Assembly: GCA_028719205.1 (NCBI GenBank)
Contig: JAQUKH010000001.1
Span: forward strand, 1-64,000
Length of the DNA stretch: 64,000 nucleotides
Direction: 5' to 3'
Origin: a bacterium
GTDB taxonomy: Bacteria; JACRDZ01; JAQUKH01
The first letter of the stretch is position 1, and every line of letters starts with the position of its first letter. The notes below the pieces were generated by a model. The model was not told where the DNA came from. It ran no database searches and was given only the letters and a program-made list of their open reading frames with translations. The translations under genes were made by a program, and so were the position numbers. Below are positions 26,854 through 35,535 of this stretch, in pieces.

Positions 26854-27239
26854 GGAGCATCCAGTTTTTTAAGGTCCTGTTCTATTTTATTAAGTTCACT
26901 TTCCAGGGCGTCATATTTTTTTTGCAGTTTTTTTGTCTCATTTTCCGCGTCAGCTACCTTTTTTATATATTCATTATTCAAATTTCTTTCATCAATACTC
27001 ATTACGCGGCCGTGTCTTTGTCTCGCGGTAAATATAAGTATTTGCGCCGCGGCATCATCCAGTTTTCCGTCAATGACCTTTTGTTCAGCGGTAATTTTCC
27101 GGTGTCTTTTCAAAAGTTTATTTCTTTTTTGTTCTTTTTTTTGCGCCTCATATTTTTCAGACTTAATGAACATCCTGCCGCATCCGGATGATAAATTAAG
27201 AAGTATGAATATAATAATTATTATGCCTTTAGGCCTCAT
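26850..27239 (-). CDS. Small lipoprotein with a coiled coil
   Basis: A 129-residue lipoprotein: signal peptide with lipobox LSSGC, then a lysine-rich linker and a long coiled coil ending LQKKYDALESELNKIEQDLK. That C-terminal block closely resembles the end of the 889-residue lipoprotein at 29556-32225 (LQRKYDNLKKELEIIKKGF), so the two are probably related. The ATG overlaps the stop of the ferritin-like gene (TAATG), so it is coupled to it. The lipid anchor places it in the inner or outer membrane facing the periplasm. Exact function unknown. Confidence 0.78.
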   Translation of the reverse strand: MRPKGIIIIIFILLNLSSGCGRMFIKSEKYEAQKKEQKRNKLLKRHRKITAEQKVIDGKLDDAAAQILIFTARQRHGRVMSIDERNLNNEYIKKVADAENETKKLQKKYDALESELNKIEQDLKKLDAP

Positions 27240-27751
27240 TATTGTCCTTCAAAAATTGGTTTTTCTTCCTTTACAAACCATTCCGTGGGATTATTCAGAT
27301 AATTAAATGTATTATCCAGGAGTTCATAATGCTCATTTTCGATCTCTGCGAGTTTTTTAAAAAACATTTTAATATTATTTTCTTTGATCTCTTCTGAGAT
27401 CTCTTTGTAAAATTCAAAACTTTTCTTTTCGATCTCAAGCGCCGTTTTTACAATATCCATTTCATATTTGGCTTTTTTTATTTTCTTCCGATTTTCATTC
27501 GCGTATTTTTTAAATATGGTCTTTGAATCATGGTTTGCTTTTATTTCTATATTATCCGGCCAGTTATTATTTTTTTTAAATGAATCGTAAATAATTAAAA
27601 AAGAATTATAATGTTCTTCTTCATCTTTTGCCAGCGATATTAAAAGATCCTTAATGAGTTTATTTGAGGCTTTCGCGGCGGATTCAAGGTAAAATTTTAG
27701 GCCGTCTTTCTCCATTTCAAGTGCGATCTCCACAGGTTTTATTTTATTCAT
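27239..27751 (-). CDS. Ferritin-like di-iron protein (rubrerythrin family)
   Basis: A 170-residue four-helix protein with the paired iron ligands of the rubrerythrin/ferritin-like group: EIALEMEKDGLKFY, AKDEEEHYNSF, TALEIEKKSFEFY and LAEIENEHYELL give the two E and two EXXH motifs. There is no rubredoxin-like Cys domain. These proteins usually remove peroxide or store iron in anaerobes. AGGAG lies upstream. It is followed by, and coupled to, the small lipoprotein gene. Confidence 0.9.
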   Translation of the reverse strand: MNKIKPVEIALEMEKDGLKFYLESAAKASNKLIKDLLISLAKDEEEHYNSFLIIYDSFKKNNNWPDNIEIKANHDSKTIFKKYANENRKKIKKAKYEMDIVKTALEIEKKSFEFYKEISEEIKENNIKMFFKKLAEIENEHYELLDNTFNYLNNPTEWFVKEEKPIFEGQ

Positions 27752-27808
27752 AATGTTTTCTCCTTTAGTACAAGTTTTTATTGACTTTTTTACTCCATTA
27801 TTTTGAAA

Positions 27809-28024
27809 TTATTTCCTGATCAGAAAAAATACAAGGCTTATTACGATACTTAAAATTATGCAGGTTGTTAACGGAAAATAAAACGAGAACCGTTCGTTTT
27901 TGATCACAATATCTCCGGGCAATTTTCCAAAAGGGATATTGAACTTTTGTAAAAGAAACATCCCGATTCCGGCCGCGACAAGTATTATTCCCGCGATAAT
28001 AAGTGTTTTATAAAGGTTAGCCAT
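27809..28024 (-). CDS. DUF2905 small membrane protein
   Basis: A 71-residue protein with two helices on either side of the motif KFNIPFGKLPGDIVIKNERF, which is the signature of the DUF2905 family. These are found across bacteria, without known function. It lies just upstream of the ferritin-like gene, in the same direction, 57 bases before it, and diverges from the five-heme cytochrome. Confidence 0.9.
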   Translation of the reverse strand: MANLYKTLIIAGIILVAAGIGMFLLQKFNIPFGKLPGDIVIKNERFSFYFPLTTCIILSIVISLVFFLIRK

Positions 28025-28092
28025 AAAATTATTTTTCTTTTTGCTTTATTTATATTATATCTTATTTTCATATTTATTGATAAAATAATACT

Positions 28093-29562
28093 ATGAAAAG
28101 AAACGTCTTTTTTACATTAATAATGATGAGTTTTATTGCCGTATTATTTGTTTTTGCCGGAGAAATCAAGGAAAATAATAACAACTATATGCATAAAAGA
28201 AAATTATTTAACTTTGACGCAAATGAAGTTGTTAAACCCGACGCCTGCAAGGAATGTCATTCCGATATATATAAACAATGGGAAAAATCAACGCACAGCA
28301 AGGCCTTTATTGACCCAATTTGGCGCGCTGCCACTAAATTATTTTACAGCGGACCTGAAACAACGGGACAGATACCGGAAATGAAGCTTTGTATAAAATG
28401 TCATATTCCTCTTGACTTCAGTTTTGATATTACTAAATTCACTGACGAAAATTATGAAGAATTATTTAATCTTCATTCACAGGCTACTTACTGTAACTGG
28501 TGCCATAATATGAATAAGGCGGTGTATATTGGCAGTTCGGGAATTAACGCGGAAACAAGCCCTGGAGGAATTTATTCTTCGACCATATTAGGCCCCCGGA
28601 AAGATCCAAGATCTATGGATACCTCTGATGATGAAAAAACAAAAATGCATAATACCGAATATTCAGAGTTTTATACTAAATCGGAATTTTGCGGTTTATG
28701 CCATGATATGTCTGAATTAGATAATAAACTCCCTATAGTACAAACTTACAGCGAATGGAAAAAAAGCCCGTATAATACAAACGATCCTAAAATTGCAAGG
28801 AATTGCCAGGATTGCCATATGCGGCAATTGACAGGAGTCCCGGCTACAGGAAGTACCGAAAAAATAAATAATCCCGGAAAAGCCGCGGACAACGGGCCTG
28901 AGAGGGAACATGTCTGGACACACTATTTCGCGGGAGGAAATTCAATAATACCAAAATTTCTTGGAGGCGACATTCATTCATTTCTGGCTATTGAAAGGCT
29001 TAACAACGCTGCAACTTTGGAGATAATTGAGGATGGTATTTATGAAAAGGGTAAAAAAACACAGGTAAAAGTCAAGATCATAAATTCAGGCGCGGGCCAT
29101 TATTTACCGACCGGTATGACTATTCTGAGGCAGATGTGGCTGCAGGTTAAAATTACGGATAAAAAAGGGGCCGAGATATATGGCTCAGGCAAAACGGATA
29201 ACAAAGGAAACCTTGAGAAAAATACCATTATTTATAATACTGTGCTTGGTGATAAAAACGGGAAACCGACTATAAATATCGCGCTTGCCGACAGGATACT
29301 TTATGATAACAGGATCCCTCCAAAAGAGTATGTTATCGAGACCCATGATTTTGTTATTCCTGAAAACGCGGTTTCTCCGATCAATGTCGAAGCCACCTTG
29401 AAGTATCGTACAGTGTCTCCGGAAGTTGTAGAAATTCTAATGGGAGATAAAGCGCCCCATTTGCCGGATAATGTGAAATCCCTCCTGAGTGATAAAATGT
29501 CGGACTTAGCAATTCCCTTTGTAGATATGACAAGTATGACAAAAAATATTGATTTTTATTGA
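28093..29562 (+). CDS. Secreted five-heme cytochrome c
   Basis: A 489-residue protein with a signal peptide (about 1-22, ending VFAGE) and five CXXCH motifs: CKECH, CIKCH, CNWCH, CGLCH and CQDCH. The first, DACKECHSDIYKQW, is typical of cytochrome c554/NrfA-like fronts. The C-terminal half (about 290-489) lacks haem motifs and is beta-rich (VKIINSGAGHYLPTG), like the C-terminal domain found in some multiheme cytochromes. It is likely to work in periplasmic electron transfer. The start has no clear ribosome site. It ends seven bases inside the convergent coiled-coil lipoprotein. Confidence 0.9.
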   Translation: MKRNVFFTLIMMSFIAVLFVFAGEIKENNNNYMHKRKLFNFDANEVVKPDACKECHSDIYKQWEKSTHSKAFIDPIWRAATKLFYSGPETTGQIPEMKLCIKCHIPLDFSFDITKFTDENYEELFNLHSQATYCNWCHNMNKAVYIGSSGINAETSPGGIYSSTILGPRKDPRSMDTSDDEKTKMHNTEYSEFYTKSEFCGLCHDMSELDNKLPIVQTYSEWKKSPYNTNDPKIARNCQDCHMRQLTGVPATGSTEKINNPGKAADNGPEREHVWTHYFAGGNSIIPKFLGGDIHSFLAIERLNNAATLEIIEDGIYEKGKKTQVKVKIINSGAGHYLPTGMTILRQMWLQVKITDKKGAEIYGSGKTDNKGNLEKNTIIYNTVLGDKNGKPTINIALADRILYDNRIPPKEYVIETHDFVIPENAVSPINVEATLKYRTVSPEVVEILMGDKAPHLPDNVKSLLSDKMSDLAIPFVDMTSMTKNIDFY

Positions 29563-32225
29563 AATCCTTTTTTTATAATTTCAAGTTCTTTTTTTAAATT
29601 GTCATATTTTCTCTGGAGCCATCTTTTCTCAACCCTGGCTGCTTTCGCCTTTCTTTTATATTCCTCAGCTAATTCAGGATAGCTGCCATACCTTGCTGTC
29701 CTTTGCAGATCCGAATAGATCATTCCTTCTGCTTGTATTATATCCAATTGGTATCTTTCCTCTTCAGAAACTTTAATTTCACTTTGGAGCCCTTCATATA
29801 TTTCAAAAAGCCTTTCATTCTTTTCTTCCCCGGTTATTTCCATTTCTAAAATATATCTATCTATCCTTAAACAATAAGGAGCATTAAGCTCTTTTTTTAT
29901 TTCCCAAAGCTCTTTTGACAGGCCATCATATCTTTCCCTGAGGTCTTCCGCCGTCTTTTTAATTACCTCGATCTGCGCTTTATCATTTTCTGAATTTTTC
30001 TTAATATCTTCTACGCCCTGTCCCGGAAAAGAAACATATATCTGTCTGTTTATCCTTTCCAGCTCATTTCCGGTAGCTTTTATTTCTTTTCGAACCATTC
30101 TATATCTTTCCAGAAACCTATTTGCCCCTGATTTTGTCAGTATTTCCTCAGAATATCCAAGTTTTTTTTCTATTGTCCTGATCACTCTTTCTGTTATTTC
30201 AAGTTTTATTTCTATTGGCTTGATCTTTTCCGCTAATGTATCATATTCTTCCTGGACGCATTTTCTCTGGCCATTTAAAAATTCTTTCTCCTCCTTATAT
30301 TCATCAGCATTTTCCTGATCTTTGCGAATAGCGGTTGCTCTTTCTTTAGCCGCGTAAATATCTATTTCTTCTTTTATTTCGTCCATTATATTTTTAAGAG
30401 TTTTCATTTCATTTTGAATTCCTTCATAACTTTCAAGAAGCCTTTCTTTATTATCTTCCGCTGTTATCCCTGTTTCTAAAATATTTTTATCTTCCGGTGA
30501 TAGATCGGAATCACTAAGTTCCTGTTTTATTTTCAAAAGCTCTTTTTCCAGGCCATCATATTTTTCCCGAAGATCTTTCGCGGTCTTTTTAATTATCTCA
30601 GCCTTATCTTTTTCCAGATCCGGTTGAATTTCTTCCGCTCCATTTATTCCGTCCATTTTATTTTTTACAGCTTTTACTTCTTTGCGAATATCTTTATATA
30701 TTTCCATAAGCATTTTTGGATCCGGTCTTGATAGTATTTCCCCTGAATATCCCATATCTCCAAGCTCTTTTTCTAATATTTCAAGCTCTTTTGCTGAAAC
30801 ATAATATCTCTTCCGGATATTTTCTATCTCTTTTTCATCAACTTCGCCTTTCCCCTCATTTTTACCCATTAATTCAGACCAGCTTTTAACCATAGACGCT
30901 TTATATTTTAAATAAATATTTGTTTGTTCTTTTATTTTATTTAATTTGTCTCCCGCGGCCTCATCTTCATTTTTAGCTTTTTCATATTCTTCAAGAAGTC
31001 TTTTTGCTTCTGATAAATATTCTTTTAAATAATCTGTATTTTTACGTTCATCTTCTATTTTATTGATCTTTTTTAACAGGGCATCATATTCTTTTTGAAT
31101 GTTTTTTGCCTCATTTCTGGCTTTTTCAGCCATTTTTTTATATTCATCAACTTCTTTTATATTTCCGCGAATATTGGCTACTCTTTCTTTAGCTGTGTAA
31201 ATATTTATATTTCTCTCTATTTCATCCAGTTTATTTTTGGGAATCACTATTTCCATTTGTAGCTCATTATAATATTCCAGAAGCCTTTTTTCCTTTTCTT
31301 CTTTTGCTGTTTTAAATCCTGAAGACTTTGTCTTTCCCGTCGAATTTTCATTATCTTTAAGTTCTTTTTCTGTTATTTTGATCATTTTTACTAAGGCATC
31401 ATATTCGTTCTTAATATCTTTTTCTTTATTTACCGAGTCTAATCTGTCTTTAGAAATTATTGCTTCTCTTTTGATCTCTTCATATTCTTCAAGAAGTATT
31501 TTTGATTCTGATAAATATCCTTTTAAATAGTCTGTATTCTTACGTTCTTTTTCCATCATTTCAATTTCTTTTTCTGTTCTTTTGATCATTTTTAGCAGGT
31601 CGTCATATTCCTTCCGAATACCTTCTGCTTCATTTACAGCCGCCGTTGCCTGTTTTTCGTCAGCTTTTTCAGACCAGTATTTTGTCAGGAATAATTTTAT
31701 CTGATTTTTTGTTGAACCAAATTTATTTTTCGATATTTTTACTTCATTTTGCGCATCTTCATATTTTTCAAGAAATGTTATTACTTCCGCGGAATAATTT
31801 AAATATCTGAGTTTTCTAGCTGTGAACTTAAGTTCTTCTAACTGCGTAATATATATTTCGTCGATATCTTTAACCTTATTTTTTGCATCGGCTAATTTAA
31901 TCTGCCATGCTTCGTTTTTTGCATACCAATTATAATCACTTTTTTGTTTATCATAATCCAAATTGATCAGTTCGATCATTTTGTCTTTTTCATTCTTGTT
32001 ATGTTGCATTTCTTTTATAAGATTTTTACATTTTTCAATGAGTTTTTCCTTATTTTCCTTTTTTTGCGCTAAGCTGACTACAGGCGTTTCTACAGGTATC
32101 TCTTTAGACATCTCAATTTTTTCTGATCTAATAACAGGTTTAGTGCAGGATGGCAGCAGGTTTAAGATAATACATAGGAGGATAAAAAAAGAATAAGTAA
32201 TTTTTCTTTTGAATAAAAAAATCAT
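29556..32225 (-). CDS. Very long coiled-coil lipoprotein
   Basis: An 889-residue lipoprotein (lipobox LLPSC near residue 26) made almost wholly of charged coiled coil. It has repeated blocks such as KEYDALLKKINKIEDERKN, with variants beginning EEYEEIKRE, ENADEYK and EDLRERYDGL, spaced about 120-150 residues apart. A lipid anchor plus such a rod suggests a structural protein that spans or organises the periplasm, or a partner for surface proteins. AGGGA precedes the ATG. I know no family name; it could also be an overgrown relative of the 129-residue lipoprotein. Confidence 0.8.
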   Translation of the reverse strand: MIFLFKRKITYSFFILLCIILNLLPSCTKPVIRSEKIEMSKEIPVETPVVSLAQKKENKEKLIEKCKNLIKEMQHNKNEKDKMIELINLDYDKQKSDYNWYAKNEAWQIKLADAKNKVKDIDEIYITQLEELKFTARKLRYLNYSAEVITFLEKYEDAQNEVKISKNKFGSTKNQIKLFLTKYWSEKADEKQATAAVNEAEGIRKEYDDLLKMIKRTEKEIEMMEKERKNTDYLKGYLSESKILLEEYEEIKREAIISKDRLDSVNKEKDIKNEYDALVKMIKITEKELKDNENSTGKTKSSGFKTAKEEKEKRLLEYYNELQMEIVIPKNKLDEIERNINIYTAKERVANIRGNIKEVDEYKKMAEKARNEAKNIQKEYDALLKKINKIEDERKNTDYLKEYLSEAKRLLEEYEKAKNEDEAAGDKLNKIKEQTNIYLKYKASMVKSWSELMGKNEGKGEVDEKEIENIRKRYYVSAKELEILEKELGDMGYSGEILSRPDPKMLMEIYKDIRKEVKAVKNKMDGINGAEEIQPDLEKDKAEIIKKTAKDLREKYDGLEKELLKIKQELSDSDLSPEDKNILETGITAEDNKERLLESYEGIQNEMKTLKNIMDEIKEEIDIYAAKERATAIRKDQENADEYKEEKEFLNGQRKCVQEEYDTLAEKIKPIEIKLEITERVIRTIEKKLGYSEEILTKSGANRFLERYRMVRKEIKATGNELERINRQIYVSFPGQGVEDIKKNSENDKAQIEVIKKTAEDLRERYDGLSKELWEIKKELNAPYCLRIDRYILEMEITGEEKNERLFEIYEGLQSEIKVSEEERYQLDIIQAEGMIYSDLQRTARYGSYPELAEEYKRKAKAARVEKRWLQRKYDNLKKELEIIKKGFQ

Positions 32226-32341
32226 TTGTGATCCCTATCAGGTAAGGTTATTATTCTTATTTTATACTATTTTCGTTTATTTGTCTTTGTTTTTTTCCGC
32301 CATAAAGCGTTGGTAGACAAGTGTGACTTGTGACTTACTTA

Positions 32342-32590
32342 TTACAATATTGTGATGACGGTAGGTATTTTTTTAATTTTATTGAATATTTCAATTCTTT
32401 TTTCTTCGCTTTCTACGTTTACCGTCAGATTAAACGAAGTATATTTGCCGGTCTTGCTTTTATTGCTCGTACAAAACTTATAACTGACGTCCCCCATAAC
32501 TGAAGGCAGCGCCTTTTCAACAACATCTCCTTCATAACCGATGATCTTGTAAGTCCATTCGCAGGGATAATCTATTTTTGGTTTTTCCAT
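32342..32590 (-). CDS. DUF493 (YbeD-like) protein
   Basis: An 82-residue ferredoxin-fold protein of the DUF493/YbeD family: IDYPCEWTYKIIGYEGDV at the start and the C-terminal KKIPTVITIL typical of the group. YbeD-like proteins are small soluble regulators of unknown role. A promoter sits at 32645-32673, leaving a leader of about 48 bases without a clear ribosome site. It is followed by 116 bases before the lipoprotein gene, in which I see nothing beyond a probable promoter. Confidence 0.87.
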   Translation of the reverse strand: MEKPKIDYPCEWTYKIIGYEGDVVEKALPSVMGDVSYKFCTSNKSKTGKYTSFNLTVNVESEEKRIEIFNKIKKIPTVITIL

Positions 32591-32644
32591 ATGAAATAAT
32601 ATTATTCTAAACGAAATTTATCCTGAATATTTCTTACTAATGAG

Positions 32645-32673
32645 AGTATATCAAATATATTTTTACAATGCAA
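32645..32673 (-). promoter_or_regulatory. Promoter of the DUF493 gene
   Basis: TTGCAT (32668-32673) and TATACT (32645-32650), 17 bases apart on the minus strand. Confidence 0.6.
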
Positions 32674-32733
32674 TAGCCGTTTAAACGACTTTTATTCTTC
32701 CGACTTCCGCCCTTCCGAATCTTAAGCACTAGA

Positions 32734-33603
32734 TTACAGTCCCCTCATAAATTCCTGTCTCAGAGCCACTTTCCCCCTGATTGCGGATCTTAAAATATCC
32801 AGTAATGCAGGTTTGTCTCTGGGAAACCTTCCGCCAAGTGGAAGGTAATTTGACGCGTGATCCGATCGGAATATCGTATTTTTTAATTCAAGGCCTTCAA
32901 TAATATCATGGGTCTCCTGCAATAATTCAGAAGGGTTCAATTCAATAAAATTTCCATTCTGCTTTTCTTCATATAACGGCGTTCCCGGTATGATCATAAG
33001 AGAAAGAAAAGAAAGGTAATTCGGCTGCATTTTGTTTATTGTGATAATGGAATTCTCCACATGCTGTTTTGAATACTTTCTGCCGCCCAAACCAAGCAGT
33101 AATATAACCGAGGTTTTTATTTTAAATTGTCCGCATTTATTTACCGCCTCTATCATTTCATTTACGGTCGATCTTTTCCTGCAATAATTAAGTATGTCCT
33201 GATCCCCGCTTTCCAACCCCATATATAAAACCCTGATCTTATGCTCATATAGTTCAGCCATCTCGGCGCAGCTTCTTCCGGTTATATTGTACCCGTTGGC
33301 ATAACTTGAGATCCGGGTAAGCTTAGGAAAAGCCTCATTTATTTTTTCCAGGATAGGCAGAAGTTTTTTATTATTAAGGACCAAAGCGTCACCGTCTAAA
33401 AGGAATACCCGTCTTATTTCAGGATCCGACTTCCCGGCCTTTTGAATATCCTCATAAACCTCTTCGATATTTTTCACCCTGAAAGGTTTCCCGGTATACG
33501 CCCCGCAGAAAACGCAGGCATCAGAAGAACATCCCGTCGTTACCTGTAAAAGAAAACTTTCCGCCTCACTCGGCGGCCTGATAATATGCCCTTCAAGAGC
33601 CAT
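32734..33603 (-). CDS. Radical SAM protein with a CX4CX2C cluster
   Basis: A 289-residue radical SAM protein. The cluster motif is TGCSSDACVFCGAY, with four residues between the first two cysteines, a known variant of the usual CXXXCXXC. RVFLLDGDAL, RVLYMGLESGD and LLLGLGG are the other fold signatures. This Elp3/HemN-like oxidoreductase group is common, and its members are mostly uncharacterised. It stands alone, with a 143-base gap to the DUF493 gene that contains GGAAG-type repeats. Confidence 0.85.
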   Translation of the reverse strand: MALEGHIIRPPSEAESFLLQVTTGCSSDACVFCGAYTGKPFRVKNIEEVYEDIQKAGKSDPEIRRVFLLDGDALVLNNKKLLPILEKINEAFPKLTRISSYANGYNITGRSCAEMAELYEHKIRVLYMGLESGDQDILNYCRKRSTVNEMIEAVNKCGQFKIKTSVILLLGLGGRKYSKQHVENSIITINKMQPNYLSFLSLMIIPGTPLYEEKQNGNFIELNPSELLQETHDIIEGLELKNTIFRSDHASNYLPLGGRFPRDKPALLDILRSAIRGKVALRQEFMRGL

Positions 33604-33852
33604 AGATCACCTTATTATTATTTTTTTTATTTGAAATGTCAGCCTTGTTTTATGGGATATTATACATTATAAAATTTTTATAGAGTGGAAATTTTATTGC
33701 AGTAGTTATTATATGTAGGAAACAACGTTCCGGAAACTAAAAAACATAAAATCAGACTCGTTAAGATTTCTTTCATAATTAGTCTGATATTTTACCACCG
33801 AAACCCAATAATATTTCCAATTATTTTAATTATCGAAGTCTTGAATTACCTC

Positions 33853-33880
33853 TTGACATTCTATTTGGAGGGTATATAAT
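33853..33880 (+). promoter_or_regulatory. Promoter of the riboswitch and PEP-CTERM gene
   Basis: A perfect TTGACA (33853-33858) and TATAAT (33875-33880), spacer 16 bases. Predicted RNA start near 33887, at the edge of the aptamer. Confidence 0.75.
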
Positions 33881-33886
33881 TTTATC

Positions 33887-34000
33887 AGTGATCCCGAAAA
33901 AGCTAAACCTTTCACTTCACTGGAAAGGAATGGAAAGTTACGGGTCTTATTGTTCTCTAAATAAAAATATACGACTGGTAAGATAGCCGGGCTGCCGAAG
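33887..34000 (+). ncRNA. GEMM-I riboswitch (c-di-GMP or cGAMP class)
   Basis: The region carries the GEMM-I landmarks in order: AAAGCTAAACC, a paired TTTC/GAAA arm, GG, then GGAAAGTTACGGGTCT (matching the consensus GACGCAAAGCCACGGGTCT) and, after a variable arm, GATAGCCGGGCTGCCGAA (consensus ATAGCCGGGTTGCC). By manual alignment the base that contacts the ligand at Vc2 position 20 is A, the base found in the cGAMP-binding GEMM-Ib type, rather than G of the c-di-GMP type; an extra U in GCTAAACC weakens this reading. Its 3' strand (from 33987) is shared with the terminator 33987-34032, so ligand and terminator exclude each other. It controls the PEP-CTERM gene. Confidence 0.8.
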
Positions 34001-34032
34001 GATAAAACTTCAGGTGTGCGCCGGTTTTTTTT
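33987..34032 (+). terminator. Riboswitch expression platform: intrinsic terminator
   Basis: CCGG (33987-33990) pairs with CCGG (34021-34024), with inner GC, CC/GG and GAAG/CTTC pairs, followed by eight T (34025-34032). Its 5' strand is the aptamer's AGCCGGG..GCCGAAG. Ligand binding should therefore prevent the terminator and turn expression on. Confidence 0.7.
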
Positions 34033-34077
34033 ATTTCAGGAATAAACGGATATGTCAAAAAGGAAAGGAGAGAAATT

Positions 34078-34818
34078 ATGAAAAAGAAAAATCTGCTTTA
34101 CCCTTTGATCATTCTACTGTGTTTTATGGTTCTTCCTCATGAAAAGAGTTTCGCGTACAGTATTTGTGAATATTGGGGATTTATACCCCCTGCTCAAAAT
34201 CCTATAGTGCCAGACCCGAATTTTCTGGGATACTGGTTCCCGCCTGAAAATAATCCCACTGAACCGTTTAGCGCTGGTGGACAGGATAATCAATTTAGTA
34301 CGGATGCAACTCATCCAAAAGGGCCTTATTTTGTTGGTGACAGCACAGGTGCAACACATGACGGGATTGATTTATTCGCATGGCTTGAAAAAGTCGGTGA
34401 TTCATGCATAATCCATTTTTTCAACACAACGAATGTAGTTAAACCAACCTCTGGCGGTTTGGTTAAAGAAGATACGTTTAAAAAAGGACCGGATGGAGTC
34501 GCTGAAATTATGCATAAACCAAAACCGATGAACACTTATGAAAAATACGCACATGTTGAATTTACTATAAATGGCGGCAATGTTGACACAAGCACAAGTC
34601 TTGGTACACTTTCAGATTCAACAAGTACTACTTATGTACATCTGCATTATTCTGTTTACATTGACGGAGAGGCAAAAAATCCTTTAAATTATATGCAAAA
34701 AAGTTATGCGACATGCGGGGTACTTACTCCTGAGCCCGCGGCTTGTATATTGCTCGGATCTTTATTTTCCGGGCTGTTTATTTCATCAGGGTATTTTAAA
34801 CGCAGATCTAAGCGATGA
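34078..34818 (+). CDS. PEP-CTERM-anchored protein with an M23-peptidase-like domain
   Basis: A 246-residue secreted protein with a signal peptide (about 1-26, ending SFAYS) and a PEP-CTERM sorting tail (about 217-246: TPEPAACILLGSLF, helix, basic RRSKR). Between them the metal-site pattern of M23/LytM endopeptidases can be read: THDGIDLFAW (His and Asp), YAHVEFT, and YVHLHYSVY followed by NPLNYM. The spacing fits M23, although some loop residues differ, so activity is not certain. It would be cut and attached by an exosortase encoded elsewhere. AAAGGAGAG precedes the ATG. It is the only gene under the riboswitch. Confidence 0.82.
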   Translation: MKKKNLLYPLIILLCFMVLPHEKSFAYSICEYWGFIPPAQNPIVPDPNFLGYWFPPENNPTEPFSAGGQDNQFSTDATHPKGPYFVGDSTGATHDGIDLFAWLEKVGDSCIIHFFNTTNVVKPTSGGLVKEDTFKKGPDGVAEIMHKPKPMNTYEKYAHVEFTINGGNVDTSTSLGTLSDSTSTTYVHLHYSVYIDGEAKNPLNYMQKSYATCGVLTPEPAACILLGSLFSGLFISSGYFKRRSKR

Positions 34819-34900
34819 AAGCCACAGGTTAAGAATTCGGACAATTAGAAATTAAGGATGGAAAAAAGTACTCAGAGCAAAGAAAAAAAGTGTGGAAGTG

Positions 34901-34927
34901 CGGACTGCAATAATTTATTGCAGTCCG
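34901..34927. terminator. Perfect inverted repeat between convergent genes
   Basis: CGGACTGCAATAA (34901-34913) is mirrored by TTATTGCAGTCCG (34915-34927) around a single base. It covers the stop codon of the secreted-protein gene and faces the PEP-CTERM gene. No clear U-tract follows on either strand, so termination is a probable but not certain role. Confidence 0.45.
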
Positions 34928-35502
34928 GCTTCAGGCAGTGCTCGTGGTTTAGAAACAGGATACAAAAATTTTATAATGAACCAGGCTCTATCGGTAGCTC
35001 CTTGATTATTGCCATAGTCCTTGGAAATAAATACTACTTCATCTGCGGGAAATTTATCATTTTTCAGGATCCAACCGGACGATACAGCATCTGCATTTTT
35101 ATATTCAATAACCTGATCGATCGGCATGATATTTCCTTTTTCATCATATCCCTTAAATTTTAGTATCGCGTTATTTTGATAAAATTTAGAAAGTGCCAGT
35201 GAAAAATACTCGATCTTTACTTCATCACAATAATATTTCCCTTCCTTTTCTAATGTTGTTTTAATAATAGTTGTTAAAAATGGTATTAAAAATACTGAAG
35301 TATCAAAACTAACTTCAACTTTATGCGTCATTTTATCAACCGGCAGCAAATAATCCGTAATGATATACGGATCTTTATTAGAATCTTCAAACAATCCTGT
35401 TAAACTGATATTTTTTATTTTAGCTTTTGTATCCTGCGCGAATACAATGTTTAAGCTAAAAATAAAGCTGATGAAAAACAATATTAAATATCTTTTCAAC
35501 AT
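34915..35502 (-). CDS. Secreted protein of unknown function, 195 residues
   Basis: A signal peptide (about 1-22, FSLNIVFAQ) precedes a beta-rich domain (YIITDYLLPVDKMTHKVEV, KGYDEKGNIMPIDQVIEY) and a proline-rich end. The repeated Asp, Tyr and Lys-rich strands look like a small periplasmic or surface beta-domain. I recognise no family. It lies behind an unusual leader (promoter 35667-35695, short ORF, terminator 35536-35581), so its expression is probably conditional. Confidence 0.75.
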   Translation of the reverse strand: MLKRYLILFFISFIFSLNIVFAQDTKAKIKNISLTGLFEDSNKDPYIITDYLLPVDKMTHKVEVSFDTSVFLIPFLTTIIKTTLEKEGKYYCDEVKIEYFSLALSKFYQNNAILKFKGYDEKGNIMPIDQVIEYKNADAVSSGWILKNDKFPADEVVFISKDYGNNQGATDRAWFIIKFLYPVSKPRALPEAGLQ

Positions 35503-35535
35503 AATATTTACTCTATTAATTTATGTTTACCAGAT

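Noticed and set aside
33678-33776. A 32-residue minus-strand frame (MKEILTSLILCFLVSGT start)
   Set aside because: It looks like a signal peptide but has no close ribosome site or clear promoter and ends after 32 residues; kept as a possible remnant only. Inverted repeats ATCAGACT/AGTCTGAT overlap it.
34858-35163. Plus-strand open frame inside the secreted-protein gene
   Set aside because: It is antisense to a gene with a signal peptide and family-like pattern, and it has no promoter or ribosome site.
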